Notes: a model not told the origin generated them from the letters alone. Positions 43,301 through 51,775 are shown, counted from the stretch's first letter. The stretch is 64,000 bases of DNA from Arthrobacter oryzae (GCF_030812315.1 NZ_JAUSSM010000003.1:310001-374000), one strand, 5' to 3'. Numbers and translations are program-made.

Positions 43301-46300
43301 TCGCTGATGCCGTAATGGACAATCACCGTTCCCGGCGCGGCCGGGGCGGTCAGCTGGACCCTGCCGTCCTTGACTTCGGCGGCCAGTTCCGGCGCGGCTT
43401 CGAGGCCGTCGGCGGCCAGGACCACGGAGTCGCCGTCGGGGTCGGCGTCGTTGGCGAGCACGTCCGCTGCGACATGGCGTCCGGGGAGCACGGTGATGGT
43501 GTCCTCGGCCGCCACCGGGTTCTGGTTCGTACCGGGTGCGGGGGCAATGCCCACCACCACGGAGGCGGTGGAGCGTGCGCCGAAGCGGTCTTCCACCACG
43601 TAGGAGAAGAGGTCCTGGCCGGAGGCCTTCTGGGAGGCGGTGTACTCGATCCAGCTGGCGCCCACTGTGGCTGTGCCCTTGCCGGGGGCCTTTTCCAGCC
43701 CGATCAGCGTCACGGAATCCCCGTCCGGATCGATGCCGTCCAGCGGGATGCTGATGCGGGAGGTTTTGCCGGCGATGACGCGGGCAGTGACCTTCTGCGG
43801 CAGCGGTCGTGAGTTCTGCTCGGCGCCGCCGCCGCGGATGTGGATGGTGACCTGGGCGGAGTCCTCCTGCCCGTCCGGTCCCGTCACGGCGTAAATGGCG
43901 TGGACGGTCTTGGGGGTGGGGCCGGCCTTGAAGCGCAGCACGTCTCCGGAGACTGCCAGGAGGCCATCGGCGGGATCCACGCCCTGGACCAGGACAGGGT
44001 TCAGTTGCAGCTTGGAGCCGTTGGGGTGGCTGTCGTTTGCCAGGACGCTGATGGTGGCCACGTCGTTGGCGCGCACAGTGATTTCATCCGCGGCCGCTTC
44101 CGGGGGCTGCAGCTTGCTGGGGGCCGGGACGGGCACCACGGTCACTTCGCCGGTGGCACTGGCCGTCCCGTTGGAAGCCGTGTAGGTGAAGCTGGTGGGG
44201 GCGGTGAGGCCCCGGACGTCCGTGATGCGCAGGATGTGGTGGTCCAGCACGGCCACGCCGATCGCGGTGTTCTTCGGCTGGCTGACGGACTGGATCACCA
44301 GGACGCCGCCGGCGGGATCCGAATCATTCGCCAGGGCATCAATGAGCACCTCGCCGCCCACCGGCAGCAAGGCAAGGTCCGCCACGGCCACCGGAGGCTC
44401 CGCGCTTGCGCCGGCCGGGCTGATCTCGATCCGGATCAGCCCGGCGGAGCTGGCCGGACCGTTGGTGACAAGGTAGGTCAGGTAGTAGGTGCCGGGGTTC
44501 GCGGCGCGGAAACCGAAGGTGCCGGACTGGTAGTCGGGCGTAACAGTGAGCTCCGGCGGCGTGTCCACCCGGGTGAGGCGCAGGGCGCCGCCGGTCGGGT
44601 CAACATCGTTGGCCAGCGGGGACACCACCAGGTCCTGGCCGGCGATGCCGGCCGCGTGGTCGGCGTTGGCCTTGGGCGGGAGGCTGCCCTTGGCACGGAC
44701 ATCAACTATCAGTTTGCCCTCGGTCCGGGCCTGGCCGTCGGACACCACCAGGAGGACTTCCTTCCGTCCCAGGCTGGTGCCCACGTCCTGGAAAGTGAGC
44801 TGGCCATCCGGGCGGATCCGGACCTGGTCCCCCTCGCTGGAAGTGGTCGCTGACATCAGGAGGAGGTCGTCGCCGTCGGGATCTATCCAGTCCGTGAGCA
44901 TGTTCTGGCTGATGCTCTTGCCCTGCTCCAGCAGGATGGTGGGGACGCGCTTCTGGGTGGGGCCTTCGTTGGTGGCCCTGTCCTTGACGGTCAGGGTGAC
45001 CGTTGCGGTCGCCGTTCCGCCGCGGCCGTCATTGGCCTGGTACTGGAACGACGCCGTTCCGCTGGCGTCCGCCGGGACGGTCACCTGCATGCCGGTTCCG
45101 TTGTAGACGTTCTGCAGGCTTCCGACGGCGGGCGCCTCGCCTTGCAGCCGGGCGGTGAGGACATCGCCGTCGGGGTCGGAATCGTTGTCCAGCAGCGGCA
45201 GCAGCGTGGTACGGCCCGGGCGGACACCGAACTGGTCGTCCACGGCGGTGGGTGGACGGTTTTCCTTGGTGCGGTCCGGCAGCGTGTCCACCGGGTTGTT
45301 GTCCGCTGCGTCCTCGTCCTGGTCATCTGACTTGTCCGGCGGCGGAATGACATCGTCCCAGTTGGAGACAAGGCGCATATTTTCGGTCACCAGCCACACG
45401 TCTCCGGAGTACACGTCATTGAGCACCACCACGTTGCGGTTGACCCGGAAGACGAAGTCGGCGCGGGAGCCGGTGGAGGGGATGTCCTGGCGAGCGTTGT
45501 CATTGGCGTTGTCGCAGTCCCGGAGGTATTTTCCGGAGCCGGCCCAGGCCGCGTACAGGCAGGAACCCAGGCGCACCGGCGCGGCCGGGGCTCCCGCTGC
45601 GCCAAGGTCGGTGACCGTGGCGGCCGATCCGTCCAGAGGTTGTTTGACCAAAGCCTTTGCGGTGGCCACGGCCACGTAGGACGCCCCCGGACCGCTCTGC
45701 TGCAGCTTGGCGCCGGAGGGGTCTGCCAGTACCACTTTCTTGCCGCCGGGCAGGAAGAGGGATCCGGTGGCGGTATCCAGCACCACCGGTTTGTCCCCGA
45801 CGGCGGCGATCTGGGCGTTTTCAATGTTGCGGAGGGCGCCGTGCTGCTCGGTGTCCCGGGCAGCGACGGCACCGGAGGCGTCCAGCTTCAGCGTGATGAT
45901 CTCGCCCTTGGAAGGGTTGGCGGCGTAAACCACGTCGTCGGCTCCGACGGTGGCTACGATTCCCTTGGCTTCCGTGAGGACTGGCTCAGCGGAGGCCGCG
46001 TCGAAGGATCCCAGTGCGTTGCTGTTGGTAAGCCAGAGAGCGCCCTTTTCCCGGCTGGCCAGGGCGATTGATTTCTGTCCGAAGCTCACGTCCACGGGCG
46101 AGGGAAGGGACTGCGGCTGGCCGAGGGCAACGTCGGTGACGCTGACCGGACTGAGCGAGGATTGGCTGTGGTCCGAGAGGAAGACGGTGCCGGCGTCCTG
46201 CAGCACATCAAAGTCAGGGCTTGCGGCGAGCAGGCCGCCGTCGAGGAGCTTGGACTGGTAGTTGAGGTGGCCCACCAGGTTCTTGCTGGCGTTGGTGACC

Positions 46301-46446
46301 CAGACCCCGCCGTCGTTCAGGTCAACCTGCGTGACCGTGAACCCCGGATAGATCACCGCCGCAGCGGCAACCGCAGCCAACGTTGAAAATGTGGTTGCCG
46401 AGGCCAGAACACGCCTCTTTCGTTCCACCCAAGAACGAACGCCCAT
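40387..46446 (-). CDS. Giant anchored surface protein with Ig-like and FN3 repeats
   Basis: A 2,019-residue envelope protein. A basic N-terminus (MGVRSWVERKRR) and one hydrophobic segment (about 14-34) form a signal anchor. Residues about 40-370 look like a beta-propeller-type region with repeated short strands. About 395-1465 holds roughly eleven cadherin/Ig-like repeats, many with the calcium-type motif NDSDPDGD or variants. About 1465-1930 holds four to five FN3 domains (PDAPATPTVSEV..., LNWSPPASNGSPITGYKV). The end (about 1935-2019) carries four Cys residues, likely disulfides. GGGGGA precedes ATG 46446. It heads the leftward cluster with DUF58, TgpA-like and kinase genes, suggesting a surface fibre or adhesin whose assembly or control they serve. 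Confidence 0.9.
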   Translation of the reverse strand: MGVRSWVERKRRVLASATTFSTLAAVAAAAVIYPGFTVTQVDLNDGGVWVTNASKNLVGHLNYQSKLLDGGLLAASPDFDVLQDAGTVFLSDHSQSSLSPVSVTDVALGQPQSLPSPVDVSFGQKSIALASREKGALWLTNSNALGSFDAASAEPVLTEAKGIVATVGADDVVYAANPSKGEIITLKLDASGAVAARDTEQHGALRNIENAQIAAVGDKPVVLDTATGSLFLPGGKKVVLADPSGAKLQQSGPGASYVAVATAKALVKQPLDGSAATVTDLGAAGAPAAPVRLGSCLYAAWAGSGKYLRDCDNANDNARQDIPSTGSRADFVFRVNRNVVVLNDVYSGDVWLVTENMRLVSNWDDVIPPPDKSDDQDEDAADNNPVDTLPDRTKENRPPTAVDDQFGVRPGRTTLLPLLDNDSDPDGDVLTARLQGEAPAVGSLQNVYNGTGMQVTVPADASGTASFQYQANDGRGGTATATVTLTVKDRATNEGPTQKRVPTILLEQGKSISQNMLTDWIDPDGDDLLLMSATTSSEGDQVRIRPDGQLTFQDVGTSLGRKEVLLVVSDGQARTEGKLIVDVRAKGSLPPKANADHAAGIAGQDLVVSPLANDVDPTGGALRLTRVDTPPELTVTPDYQSGTFGFRAANPGTYYLTYLVTNGPASSAGLIRIEISPAGASAEPPVAVADLALLPVGGEVLIDALANDSDPAGGVLVIQSVSQPKNTAIGVAVLDHHILRITDVRGLTAPTSFTYTASNGTASATGEVTVVPVPAPSKLQPPEAAADEITVRANDVATISVLANDSHPNGSKLQLNPVLVQGVDPADGLLAVSGDVLRFKAGPTPKTVHAIYAVTGPDGQEDSAQVTIHIRGGGAEQNSRPLPQKVTARVIAGKTSRISIPLDGIDPDGDSVTLIGLEKAPGKGTATVGASWIEYTASQKASGQDLFSYVVEDRFGARSTASVVVGIAPAPGTNQNPVAAEDTITVLPGRHVAADVLANDADPDGDSVVLAADGLEAAPELAAEVKDGRVQLTAPAAPGTVIVHYGISDGRGGAAVGTLKVEVRSDAPQLPPVARDDRVTFAETLGKTAVDVPVLKNDEDADGVASELAISFPQPAPTARVSGTGTVSITLSDESQIIPYTVTDVDKLSSTAFIMLPGLKEQRPALKSSAPLEVVSGQQLTMDLQQLVVVRSGKTPRITQDAKVQAVASNGAPLVKDGTTLLFTSADDYSGPAAVTFEVTDGASVDDPDGRMAVLTIGIRVLPDPARNHAPVFAGGSMETAAGEEAVLDLRQVASDVDEADKDKLSFALSGAAPAGLKVSLEGSTLKATADGAPKGASLPVAVSVTDGRSAPVSGTVNVQVVASKRPLAGVNDDVVASARAGQAERVNVLDNDSNPFPDSPLKILSAIVETGTGTATVDGGVVTVTPAENFVGTLVVRYRVQDKTQDAEREVDGRVRLTVKDKPDAPATPTVSEVRDRTVVLNWSPPASNGSPITGYKVSGSSGFSQQCPATTCTLSGLTNNVEYTFTVIATNEVGDSPASPASAPARPDAKPDAPGAPTLVFGDKELTVNWSVPNSPGSPVETYNLEISPAPPGGNVRTSNIAGTSFRWTGLENGTPYQVRVQASNKAPEPSDWSAYSASEIPAGLPGAPGKPGTTRSSSGGSESIMTVSWAAAPANGAPIDTYTVTAVQGGTAVTSSTVSGSQLSVAMTVGNSATDYSFTVVAKNKAGSSAASPPSDPRRAFGTPGAVPAVQADPLDNAVQLTFQPAAGNGATPTYQYQVNGGGFLALAADKVVRSGVPNNGNYTIGVRAVNSMDGATFEGPVTNSNQVAPYGKPFAASVNPVTVTTAVRFDVGAVATNGRAIVRLEYQASDGQAGNLGAGGGSVTAGNGYDQSVSITVTTVDDLGQRTSASASGQTAPAKYMTVQNGSKSPGTCEWPSNQTTASDTRANCAAGGGQFVEENTRVQLQCVTNGAAYKIYDGSTGQDTGTTSSIWYKAINNLWIRPSDGPVDSGVPPC

Positions 46447-46499
46447 AGCTCCCCCATTCCATAGGTAGCTGAATCCTATAGGAGGGCCGGCCGCTGGGC

Positions 46500-47414
46500 C
46501 TATTCGTCAGGGGTGCGTGCTTCGCTGCCTGTCACAAACGAAGGTGTGGTCCCCGGCGCCGCATCTGCCTCTCCGGCACCGAAACTGCCCAGCAGCGTCA
46601 GGGAATCGGCCGACGGCGAACCCGGCTTCGCGGAAAACACCCGGAGGATCTGGTCCGGGTCGTCCGGCAGCACCAGGTTTTCAAAGTTCAGTTCCAGGTC
46701 CCCGACCACCGGATGGTGGAGCCGGAGGCTGCCAGCGGACGGCGCGGCCACCCTGTGCCCTGCCCACCATTGGCGGAAATGTTCGCTGTGCACCGCGAGC
46801 TCGCCCACCAGTTGATTGGCCTGGGCATCGTTCGGGTGCCGGCCAACGTCCACGCGCAGGGCACCGACGGCTTCGGCCGCCACGGTCTTCCAGTCCCGGA
46901 ACAGGTCGCGGGCACGGGGCTCGAGCATGAGCCAGCGCGTCAGGTTCCGCTCCCCTGCCGGCATGGCAAGGAAGTCGGCAAACAGCAGGAAGGCCAGGCG
47001 GTTGCCGGCCAGGACATCGCTCCGGCGGCCCAGGACCAGCGCCGGGACGTCGCCCACTGCGTCCAGCAGCTGGCGCAGGGCCGGCCGGACGCCCTGGGCC
47101 GGGATCGGCGGCCGCTGCGATTCGGCGCAGTTCTCCAGCAGGTCCATCATGTGGGCGTGCTCGCTGGTGTCCAGGCGCAGCGCCCGCGCCACGGAGTCCA
47201 GCACGGCCCTGGACGGGTGGATGTTGCGGCCCTGTTCCAGGCGCGTGTAATAGTCCGTGCTCACGTCCGCCAGCCGCGCTATCTCCTCGCGGCGCAGCCC
47301 GGGAACCCTCCGGGCACCCGTTGTGCCGGGCAGCCCGGCGTCCTCCGGCTTCAGCCGTGACCGCATGGCTTTGAGGAATTTTCCAAACTCGGCGCTCTGA
47401 CCCATGCCTTCCAT
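46500..47414 (-). CDS. XRE/MmyB-type transcriptional regulator
   Basis: A 304-residue regulator. An N-terminal XRE helix-turn-helix (about 30-85; GLRREEIARLADVSTDYYTR, LEQGRN) is followed by the MmyB-like ligand-binding domain (about 100-270; ALVLGRRSDVLAGNRLAFLL and FRDWKTVAAEAVGALR). In actinobacteria such regulators usually control an adjacent divergent oxidoreductase gene, as here (aldo/keto reductase at 47579). A repeated palindrome fills the gap between them. ATG 47414 or the in-frame ATG 47405 may be used. It converges toward the giant protein's promoter region, with 53 bases between. Confidence 0.92.
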   Translation of the reverse strand: MEGMGQSAEFGKFLKAMRSRLKPEDAGLPGTTGARRVPGLRREEIARLADVSTDYYTRLEQGRNIHPSRAVLDSVARALRLDTSEHAHMMDLLENCAESQRPPIPAQGVRPALRQLLDAVGDVPALVLGRRSDVLAGNRLAFLLFADFLAMPAGERNLTRWLMLEPRARDLFRDWKTVAAEAVGALRVDVGRHPNDAQANQLVGELAVHSEHFRQWWAGHRVAAPSAGSLRLHHPVVGDLELNFENLVLPDDPDQILRVFSAKPGSPSADSLTLLGSFGAGEADAAPGTTPSFVTGSEARTPDE

Positions 47415-47450
47415 TGTGCACGGCCGGGAAGCCCCCTTTCTACAACGAAG

Positions 47451-47494
47451 GTAGGACTGCCAGTCCTAGGAAAAACAGGAACAGGCAGTCCTAC
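47451..47494. promoter_or_regulatory. Operator region of the MmyB-type regulator
   Basis: TAGGACTGCCAGTCCTA (47452-47468) is a perfect inverted repeat. In addition GTAGGACTGCC (47451-47461) and GGCAGTCCTAC (47484-47494) are exact complements, so the word CAGTCCTA occurs three times counting both strands. The sites lie between the divergent regulator and aldo/keto reductase genes, 37 bases from the regulator start and 85 from the reductase start. Confidence 0.8.
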
Positions 47495-47578
47495 TGACAG
47501 GGCGCCGGAAAGTGCATAGGCTCGATGCATAGCCCGCATGAAAGCGGTTTCCCGTGAGCCCTACGACCGGAAGAACTG

Positions 47579-48427
47579 ATGATGTCCCAGACGCACCAGA
47601 CCACCATCCCGCAACTGACCCTCAACAATGGCGTTCAGATCCCGCAACTCGGCTTCGGCGTGTTCCAGGTGCCGCCGGAAGAAACGCAGCGCATCGTCGA
47701 GGACGCGCTTGAGGCCGGCTACCGCCACATCGATACCGCCGCGGCCTACCGTAACGAGGCAGGCGTCGGCGCTGCCATCGCAGCCTCAGGCATTCCCCGC
47801 GAGGAACTCTTCATCACCACCAAACTGCGAAACGGCGAACAGGGCACCGCGCACGAGGCCTTCCAGAACAGCCGCAAAGCACTGGGAGTGGAGTTCGTGG
47901 ACCTCTACCTGATCCACTGGCCCGTGCCGTCCCAGGGGCTCTTCACCGAAGCATGGAAAGCGATGGAGAAGCTGTACGCCAACAGCCAGATCCGCGCCAT
48001 CGGCGTCTCCAACTTCCTTCCGGAGCACCTGGACACCCTCCTCCCGGCAGCGGAAGTGGTCCCGGCCGTGAACCAGTTCGAAATCCACCCCACCTTCCAG
48101 CAGCAGGAACTGGCAGCCAAGTGCCGGGAGCTCGGCATCGCCGTGGAGGCCTACAGTCCGCTGGGCCAGGGGGCTGACCTGAATGCCGCCGCCGTGAAAG
48201 CGCTGGCCGGCAAATACGGCGCTACGCCGGCCCAAGTGGTGCTGGCCTGGCACCTCGCCCAGGGCACCATCGTCATCCCCAAGTCCGCCGATTCGAACCG
48301 CATGCGGGAGAACCTCGGCGCCGTCTCCGTCGGGATCTCGCCCGCGGAGCTTGTGGAAATCACCGCGCTGGAGTCCGGGGCACAGGCCGGGGCCGACCCC
48401 GCCGTCGCCGCCTTCAGCCAGATGTAA
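47579..48427 (+). CDS. Aldo/keto reductase (AKR5-type, 2,5-diketogluconate reductase-like)
   Basis: A 282-residue TIM-barrel NADPH oxidoreductase. The catalytic tetrad is complete: Asp52 and Tyr57 in HIDTAAAYRNEAGVG, Lys82 in ITTKLRN, His113 in LIHWPVP. The C-terminal NADPH motif reads IVIPKSADSNRMRENL. The family reduces small dicarbonyls and sugars; 2,5-diketo-D-gluconate is the classic case, but many act on methylglyoxal-like compounds. Divergent from the MmyB-type regulator, whose operator lies upstream, so it is probably induced through it. ATG 47579 or the next ATG (47582) is the start, with GGAAG upstream. Confidence 0.92.
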   Translation: MMSQTHQTTIPQLTLNNGVQIPQLGFGVFQVPPEETQRIVEDALEAGYRHIDTAAAYRNEAGVGAAIAASGIPREELFITTKLRNGEQGTAHEAFQNSRKALGVEFVDLYLIHWPVPSQGLFTEAWKAMEKLYANSQIRAIGVSNFLPEHLDTLLPAAEVVPAVNQFEIHPTFQQQELAAKCRELGIAVEAYSPLGQGADLNAAAVKALAGKYGATPAQVVLAWHLAQGTIVIPKSADSNRMRENLGAVSVGISPAELVEITALESGAQAGADPAVAAFSQM

Positions 48428-48477
48428 CCGGCCCCCGGGCCAGATACCAAGACCGCACAATCCAAAGGACCCTCAGC

Positions 48478-49449
48478 ATGCAGTACACGCACCTTGGCCG
48501 TTCAGGCCTGAAAGTATCCCGCCTGTGCCTGGGCACCATGAACTTCGGACCGCAGACCGAAGAAGCGGCCGCGCACTCCATCATGGACGCCGCCCTGGAA
48601 TCCGGCATCAACTTCTTTGACACCGCCAACGTCTACGGCGGCTCCGGCAAGCACGGCTGGACCGAGGAAATCATTGGCCGCTGGTTCGCCCAGGGCGGCG
48701 AACGTCGCGAACGCACGGTCCTGGCCACCAAGCTCTACGGCACCATGACAGACCGGCCCAACGAGTCCAAACTGTCCGCGCTGAACATCCGGCGGGCCCT
48801 CGACGCAAGCCTCAAGCGGCTCCAGACGGACTACATCGACGTCTACCAGTTCCACCACATCGACCGGAACACACCCTGGGACGAGATCTGGCAGGCAATG
48901 GAAGTGGCCGTCCAGCAGGGCAAGATCCTGTACGCGGGCAGCAGCAACTTTGCCGGCTGGCACATCGCCCAGGCCCAGGAATCCGCGTCGCGCCGGCACT
49001 TCACCGGCCTGGTCAGCGAGCAGTCCATCTACAACCTGCTCACCCGGAACGTGGAGCTGGAAGTCATCCCGGCCGCGCAGCAGTACGGCCTGGGCCTGAT
49101 CCCGTGGTCGCCCCTTCACGGTGGCCTGCTTGGCGGCGTGCTGAAGAAAGAGCGCGACGGCGTCCGGCGCACCGAGGGCCGCGCGGCCGAGACCCTCAAG
49201 AAGCACCAGGAGCAGATCCGCCAGTACGAGGACCTGGCCGACGACCTCGGCCACGAACCCGGGGACATTGCCCTCGCCTGGCTGCTGCACCAGCCCGCGG
49301 TCACCGCACCGATCGTGGGTCCGCGCACGCAGGAACAGCTCGACGCCGCGATCCGGGCCCTGGACGTGACGCTCGACGCCGATGCGCTCAAGCACCTCGA
49401 CGACATTTTCCCCGGCCATCGCACCGCCCCGGAAGACTACGCCTGGTGA
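48478..49449 (+). CDS. Aldo/keto reductase (YghZ/Kv-beta-like branch)
   Basis: A 323-residue aldo/keto reductase of the longer bacterial branch. The tetrad is visible: Asp48 and Tyr53 (FFDTANVYG), Lys85 (LATKLYG) and His126/127 (YQFHHIDR). Later parts show GSSNFAGWHIAQAQ, IPWSPLHGGLLGG and the cofactor end PIVGPRTQEQLDAAIRALD. Substrate unknown. It follows the first reductase after 50 bases and overlaps the next gene by four bases (GTGA), so it is mid-operon under the same control. Confidence 0.92.
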   Translation: MQYTHLGRSGLKVSRLCLGTMNFGPQTEEAAAHSIMDAALESGINFFDTANVYGGSGKHGWTEEIIGRWFAQGGERRERTVLATKLYGTMTDRPNESKLSALNIRRALDASLKRLQTDYIDVYQFHHIDRNTPWDEIWQAMEVAVQQGKILYAGSSNFAGWHIAQAQESASRRHFTGLVSEQSIYNLLTRNVELEVIPAAQQYGLGLIPWSPLHGGLLGGVLKKERDGVRRTEGRAAETLKKHQEQIRQYEDLADDLGHEPGDIALAWLLHQPAVTAPIVGPRTQEQLDAAIRALDVTLDADALKHLDDIFPGHRTAPEDYAW

Positions 49450-50462
49450 GTCTTCCCGCAACGGTGGCGGCGCCGTCGGACATCCTGTTCATCGGCGGAA
49501 CCGGCGTGATCAGCGCGGCGGCGGCGGAGCACGCCGTCGCGCTGGGTCACCGGCTCACCATCCTGAACCGCGGAAAGTCCGCCGACCGCCCGGCGCCGGA
49601 AGGCGCGCAGGTGGTGACCGCCGATATCCGGGACGCCGCAGCCGTCCGCGAGGCGCTGCGCGGCCGCGAGTTCGACGCCGTGGCGGACTTCATTTCCTTC
49701 ACCGCCGACCACGTTGCGGCCGGCATTGAGCAATTTACGGGCCGGACCGGCCAGTACGTGTTCGTCAGCTCAGCCTCCGCCTACCAGAAGCCGCCCGCCC
49801 GGCTGCCGATCCTGGAGTCCACCCCGCTGCGCAACCCTTTCTGGCAGTATTCCCGGGACAAGATCGCCTGCGAGGACCTGCTAATGCGGGCCTACCGCGA
49901 CGACGGCTTCCCGGTCACAGTGGTCCGGCCCTCCCACACTTACGACCGCACGAAAATTGCCCTGCTGGGCGGCTGGACGGACATCCACCGCATGCGCGGG
50001 GGCCTGCCGGTGCTGGTCCACGGGGACGGCACATCGCTGTGGACGCTGACGCACAGCCGGGACTTCGCCAAGGCGTTCGTGGGCCTGCTGGGCCGGCCGC
50101 AGGCAGTGGGCGAGAGCTACACCATCACCTCCGACGAGTTCCTTCCGTGGGACCAGGTGTACCGGCTGTTTGCCCGGGCGGCCGGCATCGCAGAGCCGGA
50201 GCTGGTGCACGTGGCCTCGGACACCATCGCCGCGCACGACCCCGCACGCGGCCCGTGGCTGCTCGGCGACAGGGCGCACTCCGTGGTGTTCGACAACTCG
50301 AAGATCAAGTCGCTGGTGCCGTCCTTCCACTCCTCCATCCCATTCGCGGACGGCGCCCATGAAATTGTCCAATGGCACGATGCCCACCCCGGGCTGCAGC
50401 AGGTTGATGCCGGTTTTATGGAACTCAGCGACCGGCTCGTCGGCTGGGCCCGCCGGCCGTAA
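49446..50462 (+). CDS. NAD-dependent epimerase/dehydratase-like protein
   Basis: A 338-residue extended SDR-type protein. The Rossmann motif is ILFIGGTGVISAAAAEHAV with a variant GGTGxIS pattern, and the basic residue after strand two (ILNRGKS) suggests NADP. FVFVSSASAYQKP-like sequence (YVFVSSASAYQKP) and YSRDKIACEDLL give the Ser-Tyr-Lys region. VVRPSHTYD and the later THSRDFAKAFVGLL match the plant CSP41/isoflavone-reductase-like epimerase branch. GTG 49446 overlaps the preceding stop by four bases. The product is probably cytosolic; substrate unknown, presumably a sugar or dicarbonyl handled by the neighbouring reductases. Confidence 0.88.
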   Translation: MSLPATVAAPSDILFIGGTGVISAAAAEHAVALGHRLTILNRGKSADRPAPEGAQVVTADIRDAAAVREALRGREFDAVADFISFTADHVAAGIEQFTGRTGQYVFVSSASAYQKPPARLPILESTPLRNPFWQYSRDKIACEDLLMRAYRDDGFPVTVVRPSHTYDRTKIALLGGWTDIHRMRGGLPVLVHGDGTSLWTLTHSRDFAKAFVGLLGRPQAVGESYTITSDEFLPWDQVYRLFARAAGIAEPELVHVASDTIAAHDPARGPWLLGDRAHSVVFDNSKIKSLVPSFHSSIPFADGAHEIVQWHDAHPGLQQVDAGFMELSDRLVGWARRP

Positions 50463-50530
50463 ACGGACGGTTGGAAGACTGTGCCGTTGGACATCTGTGC
50501 AAACCGACTCCGATAGGAAAGACTCTATAA

Positions 50531-51361
50531 ATGGCACTTTCACCAGTGATTGAGCTCAATGACGGACACCGGATTCCCCAGATCGGGCTGGGGACCTGGC
50601 CGCTGGACGACAAGCAGGTGGCCGCCGCCGTTGTGCAGGCCGTGGAAGCCGGTTACCGACATATCGATACTGCGGTGAAATACGGCAACGAAGCGGGAGT
50701 GGGTAACGGCGTTCGTTCCAGCGGCCTGGACCGCTCCGAGATTTTCATCACCACAAAGCTGGACGGCGAGTTCCAAGGGCAGGACAGGGCCGTGGCCGGG
50801 CTGGAAGGATCGCTTAAACGACTCGGGCTGGACTACGTGGACCTGCTTTTGATCCACTGGCCGCTCCCCCGGCGGGACGAATTTATCTCCACCTGGAAAA
50901 CTTTTGAACGTTTGCAGGCAGACGGCAAGGTGCGGTCAATCGGTGTCTCCAACTTCAAGCCGGCGCACCTGGAGAGACTGATGGACGCCTGCGATGTTGT
51001 GCCGGCCGTCAACCAGATCCAGGTCAGCCCGACGATCACCCGGATAGTGGATATTGCCTATAACCGGCGGCATGGAATCGTCACTGAGTCCTACAGCCCG
51101 CTGGGCGCGGGCAGCGACCTCCTGAACGCCCCAGTACTGGGAAGGATCGCCCAAAAGCACGGCAAGACCGCCGGCCAGATCGTCCTCCGCTGGCACGTTG
51201 AGCAGGGCCTGGTTGCCATCCCCAAGTCGGCCAATCCACAACGCATGAAAGAGAACCTGGGCATCTTCGGCTTTGCCTTGGATCCGGACGACATTAATGC
51301 AATCGCCACGCTGGATGGAGGTGACGAGTCCGGAGTGAATTCTGACGTCCAAGGCCACTGA
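50531..51361 (+). CDS. Aldo/keto reductase (second AKR5-type)
   Basis: A 276-residue aldo/keto reductase paralogous to the one at 47579. The tetrad is Asp46 and Tyr51 (HIDTAVKYGNEAGVG), Lys76 (ITTKLDG) and His109 (LLIHWPLP); the cofactor end is VAIPKSANPQRMKENL. Base use is somewhat less GC-biased than its neighbours (for example CGACATATCGATACT early on), which may hint at separate acquisition. The gap of 68 bases before it leaves room for its own promoter. GGAAAG precedes the ATG by ten bases. Confidence 0.92.
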   Translation: MALSPVIELNDGHRIPQIGLGTWPLDDKQVAAAVVQAVEAGYRHIDTAVKYGNEAGVGNGVRSSGLDRSEIFITTKLDGEFQGQDRAVAGLEGSLKRLGLDYVDLLLIHWPLPRRDEFISTWKTFERLQADGKVRSIGVSNFKPAHLERLMDACDVVPAVNQIQVSPTITRIVDIAYNRRHGIVTESYSPLGAGSDLLNAPVLGRIAQKHGKTAGQIVLRWHVEQGLVAIPKSANPQRMKENLGIFGFALDPDDINAIATLDGGDESGVNSDVQGH

Positions 51362-51406
51362 AAGCCGGCGCTCCGCAGAAATTCACAGGTCCGCCGACTG
51401 GAAGAT

Positions 51407-51430
51407 TAATACTAAGCATGATTAGTATTA
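51407..51430. promoter_or_regulatory. AT-rich 24-bp palindrome, candidate operator
   Basis: TAATACTAA (51407-51415) and TTAGTATTA (51422-51430) are perfect complements around GCATGA. The site is strikingly AT-rich for this genome and lies 66 bases before the GlsB-like gene. Its central part, CTAAGCA-N3-TTAGTA, matches the site at 4783-4800. Confidence 0.7.
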
Positions 51431-51495
51431 GGGAGAAGGATGAAGCGTGCCCGGGATCCGGGCACCTCCTCAATGAAAGAAGAAGGAACGATAAA

Positions 51496-51759
51496 ATGGG
51501 TTTTTTCGCATTTCTGATTCTGGGCCTCATCGCCGGAGCAATCGCTAAGGCAATCCTCCCTGGCCGGCAGGGTGGCGGCATCATCATGACGCTCATCTTG
51601 GGCGTCGTGGGTGCATTCCTGGGCGGCTGGATTGGCAGCCTGCTCTTCGGCGTTAGCATCAACGAGTTCTTCTCGCTGTCCACATGGCTCCTGGCCATTG
51701 GCGGTGCGATCATCGTCCTGCTTGTTTACGGCATGATCACTAAGCGCACAGCCCGCTAA
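51496..51759 (+). CDS. GlsB/YeaQ/YmgE family stress membrane protein
   Basis: An 87-residue membrane protein with three hydrophobic helices and the family's Gly-rich pattern (LGLIAGAIAKAILPGRQGGG, LGVVGAFLGGWIGSLLF). Related small proteins in many bacteria are induced by general, acid or osmotic stress, but their molecular role is not settled. ATG 51496 is chosen because AGAAGGA lies upstream and the hydrophobic part starts there; the frame is open to 51418. A clean intrinsic terminator follows, and an AT-rich palindrome lies upstream, so it is a regulated single-gene unit. Confidence 0.92.
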   Translation: MGFFAFLILGLIAGAIAKAILPGRQGGGIIMTLILGVVGAFLGGWIGSLLFGVSINEFFSLSTWLLAIGGAIIVLLVYGMITKRTAR

Positions 51760-51775
51760 AGCGGAGTCTGGCCTG

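Noticed and set aside
49104..49445. Upstream extension of the epimerase-like gene
   Set aside because: It lies within the preceding reductase in another frame. GTG 49446 overlaps that gene's stop in the usual coupled form.
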